DNA of 36,905 nucleotides from the NCBI GenBank assembly GCA_049303315.1, contig JBAQMZ010000007.1, forward strand, positions 1 through 36,905. The letters run 5' to 3'. Origin of the DNA: Methanoperedens sp049303315. Lineage in GTDB: Archaea > Halobacteriota > Methanosarcinia > Methanosarcinales > Methanoperedenaceae. Positions 8,100-16,443 of the stretch are shown piece by piece. The notes beneath the pieces were generated by a model. The model saw only the letters and a program-made list of their open reading frames with translations, did no database searches and was not told where the DNA came from. The translations under genes and the position numbers were made by a program. Position 1 is the stretch's first letter. Every line of letters starts with the position of its first letter.

Positions 8100-8690
8100 A
8101 TGTCAATCAAGATAAATTTCAATGGCGTAAACCATCTTGCAATGGCAACCGGAGATATGGATGAGACAATACGTTTCTGGAGGGATTTGCTTGGCATGAG
8201 GCTTGTGGCCGGGCTCGGGCAGCCGGGTTACAGGCATTACTTTTTTGAGATATCGCCGAGTGACCTGATAGCTTTTTTTGAGTGGGAAGGGGTAGAACCC
8301 ATGATAAAAAAGGAACACGGGAGACCAGTTAGCGGCAGGTTCGGTTTTGACCATGTTTCTTTTGGCGTCGAGGAGGAGGAAGACCTCTGGAACCTGAAAG
8401 CAAAGCTTGAAGTCGCAGGATTTCCGGTATCGGAAGTGATAGACCACGGTTTTATCCATTCCATTTACGCCTATGACCCGAATAATATCCCTATCGAGTT
8501 CAGCCATAACGTGAGCGGGATCGATATCAGGAAGGAACCGAGAATGGGGGACATCAGGCCCACAAAAGCCGCGCTTGAAGGGCCGGAGCCTATGGATAAA
8601 TGGCCGGAAGTCAAACGCGTTACGCCGCCTGGGGAGAGGATTGTCTATCGTGGTGTGGGAAGCGAGCTTTTCCAGGGGTATAAAAAGTGA
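8100..8690 (+). CDS. VOC-superfamily (glyoxalase/dioxygenase fold) protein
   Basis: 196 residues. Two beta-alpha-beta-beta-beta modules: the first begins NGVNHLAMATGDMDETIRFW with metal-ligand His12, the second runs from FGFDHVSFGV (His near 80) to IEFSHNV. This fits the vicinal oxygen chelate superfamily, which includes glyoxalase I, methylmalonyl-CoA epimerase and extradiol dioxygenases. The 50-residue C-terminal tail, rich in Pro and charged residues, is unusual for simple glyoxalases. Start supported by GAGGT seven bases upstream. Single gene, divergent from mcm. The substrate cannot be told from sequence. Confidence 0.85.
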   Translation: MSIKINFNGVNHLAMATGDMDETIRFWRDLLGMRLVAGLGQPGYRHYFFEISPSDLIAFFEWEGVEPMIKKEHGRPVSGRFGFDHVSFGVEEEEDLWNLKAKLEVAGFPVSEVIDHGFIHSIYAYDPNNIPIEFSHNVSGIDIRKEPRMGDIRPTKAALEGPEPMDKWPEVKRVTPPGERIVYRGVGSELFQGYKK

Positions 8691-8783
8691 TGAAAATAGG
8701 GTTCAGGCATCGGAAAAAATTGAGACGTTATAATTCGTGATGGTAATCAGGCCAATGTGCAACACAATTAATTAAAAGCAAGC

Positions 8784-8864
8784 AGCTGAAGGCCAATTAT
8801 ATTCCTGAAAACGTCTTTCATTTTTTATTTTATCTTAATCGTTATACTCCACAGCTCTTCAGCT
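8784..8864. repeat. 8-bp inverted repeat after the VOC gene
   Basis: AGCTGAAG (8784-8791) and CTTCAGCT (8857-8864) bracket an AT-rich loop containing a long T-rich run (8816-8838) that may act as an archaeal terminator. The gap 8691-8949 otherwise shows nothing coding. Confidence 0.35.
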
Positions 8865-8949
8865 AACTAAAATTATATGCATCTTTTTTTTCAGGCGCGT
8901 GTATGTTATCTAAGAAGAATAGCAGAGTGTCAGGACAAATTAAAAAAGA

Positions 8950-9159
8950 TTATTCTTCTGGGGTTTCTTCTTCTGGAGTTTCCAGTGAAGCCAAATATTC
9001 CTCATATGTTTCATTTGGTCTTCTTGTAAATACAATCGTTGTATCTTTATGTTCTTTCTTTCCAGAACCAGAACTTCTTGAAATCCATCCACTTTTCTGT
9101 TTCTTCTTTTCTCCGCTTAATTTCTGGTGTTTTGAAGATGTTTGGTTTTTGTCGCTCAT
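8950..9159 (-). CDS. small polar hypothetical protein
   Basis: 69 residues. The N-terminal half is Lys/Ser/Gln-rich and probably disordered (SSKHQKLSGEKKKQKSG). A middle strand DTTIVFTRRPNETYEEYLA is followed by an acidic Pro/Glu/Thr tail ending ETPEEETPEE. A TATA-like CTTTATAG lies about 38 bases before the ATG on the minus strand. The opposite-strand frame has much less protein-like composition. No family recognised; possibly a nucleic-acid or protein-binding small protein. Confidence 0.5.
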   Translation of the reverse strand: MSDKNQTSSKHQKLSGEKKKQKSGWISRSSGSGKKEHKDTTIVFTRRPNETYEEYLASLETPEEETPEE

Positions 9160-9267
9160 AATTTTCTTTCTATAACATGTTTGGTTTGTGAAACTATAAA
9201 GGAATATCGGATATTACGAAACCGTTACAATATGTGTTGGTAAATTGAAATGACCTTAAAAAATGAA

Positions 9268-9335
9268 TGTTTTTGTGGGGCAGGCGCACATTCGCTTTTG
9301 CGTGCTCCCTTTAGGGCGGGGGGCGCAAACCTCTC
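9268..9335. repeat. GC-rich dispersed element (copy, minus orientation)
   Basis: Read on the minus strand this gives GCCCCCCGCC, then AGCACGC and AATGTGCGC, resembling the elements at about 18635-18683 and 19183-19227. It stands out sharply in an AT-rich island. Similarity is partial. Confidence 0.4.
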
Positions 9336-9348
9336 TATTCGATAGACT

Positions 9349-9371
9349 CCTTGCTCTTGGTTAGGGCAAGG
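9349..9371. other. GC-rich hairpin downstream of lipoprotein gene
   Basis: CCTTGCTCT (9349-9357) can pair fully, with one G-U, with AGGGCAAGG (9363-9371) around TGGTT. It lies just past the stop of the minus-strand lipoprotein gene and may be its terminator. Confidence 0.45.
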
Positions 9372-9402
9372 GGCGGTCTGTGGAAGGCAACGGTTCCATA
9401 AT

Positions 9403-10200
9403 TTAAGTAAATTTATAGATAATTTGGTAGTCTCCAAAATAACTATATTGAAGTTGATAACTCTCAATATTTGAAGGGACTTCGAATGCGACACTACCCT
9501 TTAATGAACCACCATCAAGTATATCAACCGAATCTAATTTATCATCTAACAGATAACTCCCACCAGAGGCTTTATATTTAATATTGTTAGCTACAAGGTC
9601 AAAGGAATATGGACTTACTTGGAACTCTTTATACCCATGATTTTCTATGTTCATTGTAATTACTAAGAATACATAACCTTTTTTTGGTTCTGTAACTTGT
9701 CCTAACAAATTAACTTTTTTAGCAGAATAACTTATAATTATATTTTGAGACTGTGGTTGTATCGAAGTCGGCTGGCTTGGTTGTGGAGCTAACGGTTTTC
9801 CATATCCATCTATTTTGTTATATGCCTTTTGAGCTAAATCTTTTAATTTTGGATAATCTGGGCTAGCACCCCAGGAATTAATAATAACTAATACATTATT
9901 TTTAACGAACGTAATCTCGTAGAGTTCAAATTCTTGACCATTATATGAAGTGCTTCCCTTGAAGGCTTTACTATGTTCTCCAATAGATGGATTAGTTAAA
10001 GGTTCATAATTTGTATTGGTAAGATTTAGAGCCCCCAGAATATTATCTTCAGGGTAAACCGACAAATATTGGTCTAAATAATTAACTTTATCGTTTTCAG
10101 AAGATGTAAAGTATATGTAATAACCACCACTCCAGCCGTATTCCAATGCTTCAGAGCTAATATTGTTCACATTTCTCTCCCTTGCTCCTCGATAGTCCAA
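9403..10200 (-). pseudogene. lipoprotein gene, C-terminal part after a frameshift (DUF4352-like domain)
   Basis: 265 codons open in the frame next to that of the lipoprotein N-terminus (10167-10379). The first dozen codons are only frame overlap. Real homology probably begins at RNVNNISSEALEYGWSGG, followed by a domain with YYIYFTSSEN and LYEITFVKNNVLVIINSWG. A Pro/Gln/Ser linker (PLAPQPSQPTSIQPQSQ) leads to a C-terminal immunoglobulin-like beta domain (KGYVFLVITMNIENHGYKEF) of the DUF4352/telokin type common in secreted lipoproteins. It would be displayed outside the membrane. One missing A near 10172-10174 would rejoin the frames, so this is either a recent pseudogene or a sequencing error. 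Confidence 0.65.
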
Positions 10201-10379
10201 CTCTCATTTAAAGGCAAATCTTTTAGGCTTAACAAGAAATTCGAAGAATCCTCATTTTGAACTTCTGTAGGATTAATAGAAGTTGGTGCGCTTGGTTGTG
10301 ATTCTATACATCCTAATGCCATAACCGATACCAAAACCATTAAAATTATTCCAATAAGTTTTAATTTCACATCAACCAC
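10167..10379 (-). pseudogene. lipoprotein gene, N-terminal part with signal peptide (frameshifted)
   Basis: 70 codons. A signal sequence KLKLIGIILMVLVSVMALGC ends in a lipobox (ALGC), so the Cys would be lipid-modified and the protein anchored outside the membrane. A Ser/Pro/Thr linker follows, then LLSLKDLPLNESWTIEEQGRE, then an early TGA. Adding one A at the AAA run (complement of 10172-10174) gives GRE-N-VNNISSEALEYGW and continues in the downstream frame. GTG 10379 is favoured as start: a TATA-like TTTATAAAG (complement of 10404-10412) lies about 28 bases upstream, suggesting a leaderless message. Confidence 0.65.
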
Positions 10380-10403
10380 TATTAACTTTTGATAAAAGTA
10401 ATG

Positions 10404-10412
10404 CTTTATAAA
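10404..10412 (-). promoter_or_regulatory. TATA-like box of the lipoprotein gene
   Basis: TTTATAAAG on the minus strand, centred about 28 bases before the GTG start, the spacing expected for a leaderless archaeal transcript. Confidence 0.5.
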
Positions 10413-10428
10413 TGTTCCCGAAAAAAAT

Positions 10429-10463
10429 AGAGGGGAGGATTTTAGAGCTCTATTATCCCCTCT
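10429..10463. other. hairpin in AT-rich gap
   Basis: AGAGGGGA (10429-10436) pairs perfectly with TCCCCTCT (10456-10463), loop 19 bases, followed by CTTGCTTGCTTTTATT. A GC-rich patch (10488-10530, GGGCGCGCGCC...GGGGGCGCTC) follows. May be a terminator for the minus-strand gene at 10605-10913. Confidence 0.4.
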
Positions 10464-10604
10464 TGCTTGCTTTTATTACCCTCTGGGCGCGCGCCTGGAA
10501 GTGGGGGCGCTCACGTCTTGGCGCATATAAATAATTGACCGTAAGTGTTGGTAGGTGGATTTTTGAGGAGAATATAAGAGTTAACTTTAAAAAATTTTCA
10601 TTTA

Positions 10605-10913
10605 TTATTTAAGATTATAAATATTACGTTCTTTTCTAAAAGCATTAATTCTTGATTTTTCTTCAAGTTCCTCTTTTATTAATTTTAACTCGATTTCATG
10701 CTTTTCTTTTTTCATTTTTTGATCGAGTTCTTCATTTTTTCTCTTTTTATTGAAACCATATCCGAAAAGAAAAAAACTGAATAAAAGTATTAATATAGTG
10801 TATAAATTTATACCAACGTTTTTAATTAATGAAATATCTACTATAAAAACAATTAGACCAAGCAACATTAAGATACTGTCTGTGCTCTGATAATCTTTTA
10901 TTTCTAGTTTCAT
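10605..10913 (-). CDS. small membrane protein with C-terminal coiled coil
   Basis: 102 residues. Two hydrophobic helices (about 14-30 and 36-53) are followed by a strongly charged coiled coil (55-92: KKRKNEELDQKMKKEKHEIE and on). No family recognised. The ATG has no clear ribosome binding site, so a leaderless message is possible. Very AT-rich. It is divergent from the HExxH gene across 230 AT-rich bases. Confidence 0.6.
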   Translation of the reverse strand: MKLEIKDYQSTDSILMLLGLIVFIVDISLIKNVGINLYTILILLFSFFLFGYGFNKKRKNEELDQKMKKEKHEIELKLIKEELEEKSRINAFRKERNIYNLK

Positions 10914-11143
10914 AAATCATAAATTCAATAATACACACCCGTTTAAGTCACTCAGACAGTAATAAATATTTCTAAAGGAATATTGGGGTAAAATTCTCTT
11001 AATTTTATAAGTATTGTTATTATAAATATTCAGTATTCTGTAATATTAAAATCGCTATCGGTAGTTTATGAACTAAAGGTTTAATATAGATTGCACGTAT
11101 TAAATTTCTATCATAGTTAGACTTAATATAGATTAGAAAGAGT
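10914..11143. promoter_or_regulatory. AT-rich divergent promoter region
   Basis: Contains two direct copies of TTAATATAGATT (near 11080 and 11126), which look like TATA elements for the plus-strand gene at 11144, plus several AT-only stretches. Nothing coding seen. Confidence 0.35.
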
Positions 11144-11545
11144 ATGAAAAATATAGAAACTGAATCCGCTATTTATGTGTTTTTTTTTCAACATGATGAA
11201 TTTGTAAGTCATATCAATGCTAATTTTTCTGGATATCAACTTGATGCTAAATTATGCGTTCCAGCGATAATCGACCTAAAACCCCCTCATAAAATATTTC
11301 TAGATTTGGAATGTATTGTAAATTATTGTAGACCACAAATACTTTCTAGACATCTAAGCATTAGCGAGAAAGATGATATGGTAATAGATTCTCTGATAGC
11401 CAATATTAATCATGAATCTCTTCATAAAGTCATATTTGAAATTCCAGAAATAAGTTATCAATTACAAAAAAATTTGTATATATTAAAAAAAATCGATTAT
11501 CAACGAATGGAATATATTCTATCTTTGATGGAACGGGATTTATAA
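11144..11545 (+). CDS. hypothetical protein with HExxH motif
   Basis: 133 residues. The central helix IANINHESLHKVIFEI (about 84-99) contains HESLH, a zinc-metallopeptidase-type HExxH motif preceded by hydrophobic residues as in genuine zincins. Upstream, PPHKIFLDLECIVNYCRPQI could form a strand-helix. No signal peptide, so probably cytoplasmic. No third zinc ligand can be assigned with certainty; a downstream Glu in EIPEIS is a candidate. Could be a minimal metallopeptidase-like protein or a chance motif. Located in an AT-rich accessory island beside a nuclease-like gene. Confidence 0.6.
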   Translation: MKNIETESAIYVFFFQHDEFVSHINANFSGYQLDAKLCVPAIIDLKPPHKIFLDLECIVNYCRPQILSRHLSISEKDDMVIDSLIANINHESLHKVIFEIPEISYQLQKNLYILKKIDYQRMEYILSLMERDL

Positions 11546-11741
11546 TTTTAGATTATTAATCTATCGGTTTATTATTTTCATTAGGCGAGCTGGGCTGTCT
11601 TTCTCAAACATGCATATTATTTAAAAATTATACACAACTTTTAAAAATTCAGGTCAAAACCCATGGTTTCGAAATATAGAAAAATATTTGTGTGATAGAT
11701 GATGATAAAAGATAAATCTTTAATAATTAGGAGGTGAGGAC

Positions 11742-12083
11742 ATGATCCAAATTGTGAAATTGAATGAAGAACAATGGGCACAAATAAAGCCTGAAGTAAT
11801 CATAAGTATCTACGGTACTGAGAAAACTATCTTCAAGAGCATTGAGGAGATAATAACTGCCGATAAAGTAGTAACATTAAACGGTAGACCTATGTGGAAA
11901 GAAGATAGTGCAAAAAATTCTATTGCTGAAAGGATAGAACTATATCATATAATTTTTGAATTGCCTGATGGTAAATTTGCTGTATCGTCACAAACTTTTA
12001 ATAGAAATATTTGGAGAAATAAAAAATTAAACATTGATAATGACCAAATAAGATATTATGATAAATCAACTCATAAAAAATAA
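11742..12083 (+). CDS. hypothetical protein, cytoplasmic
   Basis: 113 residues with a strong GGAGGTGAGG ribosome site just upstream of the ATG. Mixed alpha/beta composition, no transmembrane segment, Trp/Tyr/Asn-rich C-terminal half (FAVSSQTFNRNIWRNKK). No family recognised. It stands 59 bases before the PD-(D/E)XK-like gene on the same strand and may form an operon with it. A small regulator or immunity-type partner is possible but unproven. Confidence 0.65.
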   Translation: MIQIVKLNEEQWAQIKPEVIISIYGTEKTIFKSIEEIITADKVVTLNGRPMWKEDSAKNSIAERIELYHIIFELPDGKFAVSSQTFNRNIWRNKKLNIDNDQIRYYDKSTHKK

Positions 12084-12142
12084 AACCTTGAATTACCCAC
12101 TAAAGAGGATGAGAGATCAACTTTTAATCTGGAAGTGGAAAA

Positions 12143-12856
12143 ATGAGTAATATTGAGAAAAAAAATGATGAGATAGAATCTAAATTAAACGACGCTGTTA
12201 AAAAAAGCATAATAAATACTTATGAGGAAGCAAAATTTTTTTTTAAACATGAATATGAGATTCAAGGATATTTGAGATGCCAATTGCATCATTGTTTTAA
12301 AGTAGATGAACAATTGAATGATTTGACAGATTTAATTATTCCAGAATGCCCTACAAAATTACTTTATCATAGGGATAGTGGAACTGATAACGGGATAGTT
12401 CATAATTCCCCAGAACATAAGAGATTACAGAAATTAGGCCATAAACCAGTATCTGCACACTTTGATTTTGCCATATGGAATCCTGAAAGAACGTTACATA
12501 ATGAAAAGAGAAGTATAAATATCCCTAAAGTGATAATTGGTATAGAGATTAAACGTCAAAGAAACCTTAAATCTGATGAAACAAAAGAAGATTTAAAAGC
12601 AGAACTAATTAAAGGATTAATAGAAGATTGTAAAGAATTAAACGATGCTGGGAATGAAATTAAATATAAATATTTATTAATATTTATGTTTTACCCAGAC
12701 ATTTTTACTTTAGATTTAGAAAAAGAGTTGATTGATAATATTAATGGTATTAACATTGTTTATTGTGAAATAAATAAAGAAAAGAAAATAATCTCCCGTA
12801 TACTGTATTTTCCGGATAAATCTGTTTTCATAACCGAAAGAGATAATAATCTATGA
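12143..12856 (+). CDS. PD-(D/E)XK nuclease-like protein
   Basis: 237 residues. A helical N-terminus (EEAKFFFKHEYEIQGYLRCQ) contains a possible first acidic residue of the fold. Then AHFDFAIWNP (about 106-115) gives the conserved Asp, and VIIGIEIKRQ (about 130-139) gives the E-x-K pair on a hydrophobic strand. Next come a helix (LKAELIKGLIEDCKELND) and a strand (YKYLLIFMFY). This D...ExK order is typical of the restriction-endonuclease-like fold. Whether it is an active nuclease is unknown; defence or mobile-element biology is plausible given the AT-rich setting. Probably co-transcribed with the gene at 11742-12083. Confidence 0.65.
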   Translation: MSNIEKKNDEIESKLNDAVKKSIINTYEEAKFFFKHEYEIQGYLRCQLHHCFKVDEQLNDLTDLIIPECPTKLLYHRDSGTDNGIVHNSPEHKRLQKLGHKPVSAHFDFAIWNPERTLHNEKRSINIPKVIIGIEIKRQRNLKSDETKEDLKAELIKGLIEDCKELNDAGNEIKYKYLLIFMFYPDIFTLDLEKELIDNINGINIVYCEINKEKKIISRILYFPDKSVFITERDNNL

Positions 12857-12953
12857 GTCTTATTTCGGGTTGTTTTTAGATAATCAAGTAAATAGTGTTG
12901 CACATTGGCATACCTACCAACACAAACTGAAACCATCTCACAAAATAAACGAT

Positions 12954-12962
12954 TTTATATAT
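12954..12962 (+). promoter_or_regulatory. TATA-like box of the CYTH gene
   Basis: TTTATATAT centred about 27 bases before ATG 12985, fitting a leaderless archaeal transcript. Confidence 0.6.
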
Positions 12963-12984
12963 CTCCACGACAAAACAAACAGTG

Positions 12985-13524
12985 ATGATAGAAATAGAAG
13001 TAAAGGCACGCGTTGATGACGCAAGAAAGATGGAAAGGGCAATTATATCAATGGGGGCCACGCCTATCGGGATACAGGACCAGGCAGATACATATTATAA
13101 TGCGCCGCATCGCAATTTTGAGAAGACAGACGAGGCATTGAGGATTAGGGTAGAGGACGGGGATGCCTTTCTGACATACAAGGGCCCGAAAATTGATAAG
13201 GTATCTAAGACAAGACAGGAATTCCAGACTGTGATAAAGGAGCCCGAAACCATGGGGAACATACTATCATCGCTCGGTTTTTTCCCGGTTGCAACTGTAA
13301 CAAAAAGACGAAAAAATTACAGGCTTGGGGATTTTTTTATCTCCCTTGATGAAGTACGGGATCTTGGGAGTTTTATTGAAGTTGAGATTCCTGTAAAAAA
13401 TTCCAGGAATTATGAGGAAAAGGTCGAGAGTATTTTAAAAATCATTGAAAAACTGGGCATCAACAGGACAGCAACAATCCGTGAATCATACCTGGAAATG
13501 ATTCTTGGGAAAAATAAGCCCTGA
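12985..13524 (+). CDS. cyaB: class IV adenylate cyclase-like CYTH protein
   Basis: 179 residues. It begins with the EIEVKARV signature (residues 3-10) of the CYTH/triphosphate tunnel metalloenzyme superfamily. Alternating charged strands follow (ALRIRVEDG, FLTYKGPKI, KTRQEFQTVI, KRRKNYRLG, FISLDEVRDLGSFIEVEI) whose Arg, Lys and Glu residues line the tunnel. Archaeal members resemble class IV adenylate cyclase CyaB; in vivo they may hydrolyse triphosphates or thiamine triphosphate rather than make cAMP. ATG 12985 is preferred to GTG 12982 because of the TATA-like box 27 bases upstream. It ends 54 bases before the Lhr start, which has its own TATA-like box. Confidence 0.9.
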   Translation: MIEIEVKARVDDARKMERAIISMGATPIGIQDQADTYYNAPHRNFEKTDEALRIRVEDGDAFLTYKGPKIDKVSKTRQEFQTVIKEPETMGNILSSLGFFPVATVTKRRKNYRLGDFFISLDEVRDLGSFIEVEIPVKNSRNYEEKVESILKIIEKLGINRTATIRESYLEMILGKNKP

Positions 13525-13544
13525 TTGTTCGCCTCTAATAGAAT

Positions 13545-13556
13545 AAATATATATAC
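13545..13556 (+). promoter_or_regulatory. TATA-like box of the Lhr helicase gene
   Basis: AAATATATATAC centred about 28 bases before ATG 13579. This supports that start over the longer frame beginning at 13525. Confidence 0.55.
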
Positions 13557-13578
13557 TGTAAAAATCTTTTCAGCGCCT

Positions 13579-16416
13579 ATGAGCGTGTTCAGCCTGCTTA
13601 ATCCTGCAATCCGGGAAGCATTGAAGAAACAGGGATTTACCGAGCCGACTGAACCGCAGGTAAAAACAATCCCGTCAGTACTTGCAGGGGAACATATACT
13701 GCTGATTGCGCCTACGGGTTCCGGTAAAACAGAATCGGTCGTGCTTCCTGTTTTTCACGAGTTTATGCAGAGAAAAGAAGAAGGGCGCGTAAAAGGAGAT
13801 GAAAAGCGGGGAATTTCAGTCCTGTATATCACACCGCTTCGCGCCCTTAACAGGGATATGCTGTTGCGTCTTGAATGGTGGGGAAAAGAACTTGGCATAA
13901 AAGTGGCTGTCAGGCACGGCGACACGACAACTTACGAGCGGCAGAAACAATCTCTTAAGCCGCCGGATTTTCTTGTCACAACACCGGAAACTCTCCAGGT
14001 GATGCTGACAGGGAAAAGGCTTCGCAATAACCTCAAGACGGTTTCGCATGTAATCATCGATGAAGTGCATGAACTGGCGTCATCGAAAAGGGGCGCGCAG
14101 CTTTCTATCGCACTTGAGCGGCTTGTTGAGGTCGCCGGGGAGTTCCGGAGGCTCGGTTTATCAGCAACCGTGGGAAAACCGGATGAAATAGCGCATTTTC
14201 TTGCCGGGGCGGATAGAACCGCACGAGTGATTGAAGTTTCGCTCATTAAAAAACTTGAATTTAATGTGGTATGCCCGAAACCGACGCCGCAGGATAATGA
14301 TTCCTCAAAAAAGCTCATGTGCACGCCCGAGATGGCTTCGCATCTGCGGGTAATCTCGGATATCGTCGGAAAACACAAATCCACCCTGATATTCGTAAAT
14401 ACAAGGGAATCAGCCGAGATGCTGGGCTCAAGGTTCAGGATGCTCGGGATACCCATCGGGGTGCACCACGGTTCACTTTCAAAGGATGCGCGTATTGAGG
14501 CTGAAAATAACTTCAAGAACGGAAGCCTGAGCGGGCTTATATGCACCTCATCAATGGAACTCGGTATCGATATCGGCGATATTGACCATGTTATCCAGTA
14601 TATGTCGCCGCGGCAGGTGACAAGGCTGGTACAAAGGGTGGGAAGAGCGGGACACTGGGTTGGCGAGAAATCAAGCGGAACAATAATAACAACAAGCGCG
14701 GACGACGCTGCCGAATCCTGCGCTATCACGCGGCGGGCAAAGACCGGCCAGATCGAGATTATCGACATCCATGAGAACAGCACCGATACGCTTGCAAACC
14801 AGATATGCGGGCTGGTGCTTGATTTCGGGGAGATATCCATTGAAAGTATTTTTTCAATCGTTAAAAGGGCATATCCTTTCAGGGACATGAAAATCGAGAT
14901 GCTGCACGATGTTATCCGGCAAATAAATGATAACCGGCTTATCTGGTTTGAGAATGACAGGGTGGGCAGGAAGAGGAAAACCTGGCAGTATTATTATGAA
15001 AACCTCTCCATGATACCAGATGAAAAACGCTTTGAGATTTTCGATATAGTGAGCGGGAGAACAGTGGGTGCGCTTGACGAGGCATTTGTTGTGGATTTTG
15101 CTGAAGCTGGCGCTGTTTTCATCGCAAAAGGCGAGATGTGGCGAATAATTGAGATAATAACCGAAAAGAGCAGGATCAAAGTGGAGCCGATAAGCGATCC
15201 CGGCGCCGATATCCCGAACTGGGTCGGCGAGGAAATCCCGGTGCCTTATGAAGTGGCGCAGGAAGTTGGAGCCATAAGAAAGCGTTTTATGGCAGAAATC
15301 ACGAGGGGTGAGGGCACAGGAAAAATCATCGAAGAGTATAGAAAAGAATATCCTGCGGATGATGAAGCCACTAATGAAATACTTGAACTGGTACGCAAGC
15401 AGCAAAATGCAGGTCTAACTGTACCTGCCGACGACACAGCTATCATCGAGCAGGACGGGAAATCCATCGTTATCAATATCTGCGGCGGTCATAAAGTGAA
15501 TGAAACCCTGGGGCGCGCGCTGACTTCACTGCTTGCTGCAAGATTCGGCGCAAGCGTGGCAATGGAGATAGACCCGTACAGGATAAAGCTTGAGCTTCCA
15601 AGGATGCTGAATGCCGAGAAGATAAAAGAACTGCTCCTTGCCACGAGTCCCGACCATATCGAGCCTATCATCGAGATGACGCTTAAGAATACCATGCTAC
15701 TCAAATGGAAGATGGTGCATGTTGCTCGAAAGTTCGGCGCGCTCAGCCGCGATGTGGATTATGAGCGCATCAGCATGAAGAAACTGCTTGAGGTTTTCGA
15801 GCACACGCCCATGTACGATGAGGCTGTGCGTGAGATTTTCCATGATAAACTTGACATAGAGCGCGCAAGAGAGGTTCTGGGCAAGCTCCAGGGCGGAAGC
15901 ATGAAGCTTGTTGTGCAGCCCATAAGTCCGATCGGGGAAGCAGGTTTCATGGGCGGAAAGGAGCTTATGGCGCCTGAGAGGGCTGACAGTTCCATAATGA
16001 TGGCTCTTAAGAGCAGGATCATGAATGACCATGTGATACTTGTCTGCCTGAATTGCAAGAAATGGAAGTCCAGAACGGTTGTTAAAAGAGTGCCCGAGCG
16101 CCCCGAATGTCCGCTGTGCAGCAGCAGGCTGGTTGCGGCGCTTAAGCCATGGGAAGAGGAGGAGATTAAGCTTGTAAAGAAGCCTGATAAGGAAAAGACA
16201 GAGGAGGAGAGGAAGAGAACTGCGAGGATTTACAGGAATGCGAATATCGTGCTCTCGCACGGGAAGACTGCGGTTATAGCTCTTGCTTCGAGGGGGATTG
16301 GGCCTGAGACTGCTTCCCGTGTGATACGGAAGTTGAGGGAGGATGAGGAGGAGTTTTACAGGGATATTTTGATTGCTGAGAGGAATTATGCGAAGACGAA
16401 GAGGTTCTGGGAGTGA
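13579..16416 (+). CDS. lhr: Lhr-type large DEAD/DEAH-box helicase
   Basis: 945 residues. N-terminal SF2 core: Q-like motif PTEPQVKTIP, Walker A APTGSGKT (44-51), TPLRALNRD, motif II DEVH (161-164), motif III SAT, motif VI QRVGRAGH. The long C-terminal part includes the winged-helix and beta domains characteristic of Lhr and a Cys4 zinc knuckle CLNC...CPLC (about 823-845). Lhr proteins translocate 3'-5' on single-stranded DNA and unwind DNA or RNA-DNA hybrids in repair; archaeal forms are typically 850-950 residues. ATG 13579 is chosen from the TATA-like spacing; the upstream in-frame codons 13525-13578 cover the promoter. Follows the CYTH gene without overlap. Confidence 0.93.
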   Translation: MSVFSLLNPAIREALKKQGFTEPTEPQVKTIPSVLAGEHILLIAPTGSGKTESVVLPVFHEFMQRKEEGRVKGDEKRGISVLYITPLRALNRDMLLRLEWWGKELGIKVAVRHGDTTTYERQKQSLKPPDFLVTTPETLQVMLTGKRLRNNLKTVSHVIIDEVHELASSKRGAQLSIALERLVEVAGEFRRLGLSATVGKPDEIAHFLAGADRTARVIEVSLIKKLEFNVVCPKPTPQDNDSSKKLMCTPEMASHLRVISDIVGKHKSTLIFVNTRESAEMLGSRFRMLGIPIGVHHGSLSKDARIEAENNFKNGSLSGLICTSSMELGIDIGDIDHVIQYMSPRQVTRLVQRVGRAGHWVGEKSSGTIITTSADDAAESCAITRRAKTGQIEIIDIHENSTDTLANQICGLVLDFGEISIESIFSIVKRAYPFRDMKIEMLHDVIRQINDNRLIWFENDRVGRKRKTWQYYYENLSMIPDEKRFEIFDIVSGRTVGALDEAFVVDFAEAGAVFIAKGEMWRIIEIITEKSRIKVEPISDPGADIPNWVGEEIPVPYEVAQEVGAIRKRFMAEITRGEGTGKIIEEYRKEYPADDEATNEILELVRKQQNAGLTVPADDTAIIEQDGKSIVINICGGHKVNETLGRALTSLLAARFGASVAMEIDPYRIKLELPRMLNAEKIKELLLATSPDHIEPIIEMTLKNTMLLKWKMVHVARKFGALSRDVDYERISMKKLLEVFEHTPMYDEAVREIFHDKLDIERAREVLGKLQGGSMKLVVQPISPIGEAGFMGGKELMAPERADSSIMMALKSRIMNDHVILVCLNCKKWKSRTVVKRVPERPECPLCSSRLVAALKPWEEEEIKLVKKPDKEKTEEERKRTARIYRNANIVLSHGKTAVIALASRGIGPETASRVIRKLREDEEEFYRDILIAERNYAKTKRFWE

Positions 16417-16443
16417 GGAGCAAACAGATTAGAATGGAGATCC

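Noticed and set aside
8903..9175. 90-codon plus-strand frame opposite the small polar protein
   Set aside because: Its translation is a Phe/Ser/Leu-rich antisense of a Lys/Glu-rich protein and has no ribosome site.
13525..13578. longer N-terminus for the Lhr helicase
   Set aside because: The 18 extra codons cover the TATA-like box and show no conservation-type pattern; ATG 13579 fits the family start.
13932..14888. 318-codon minus-strand frame
   Set aside because: It is fully antisense to the helicase core of lhr, whose motifs are unmistakable; its translation is Ser/Ile-rich and has no family features.
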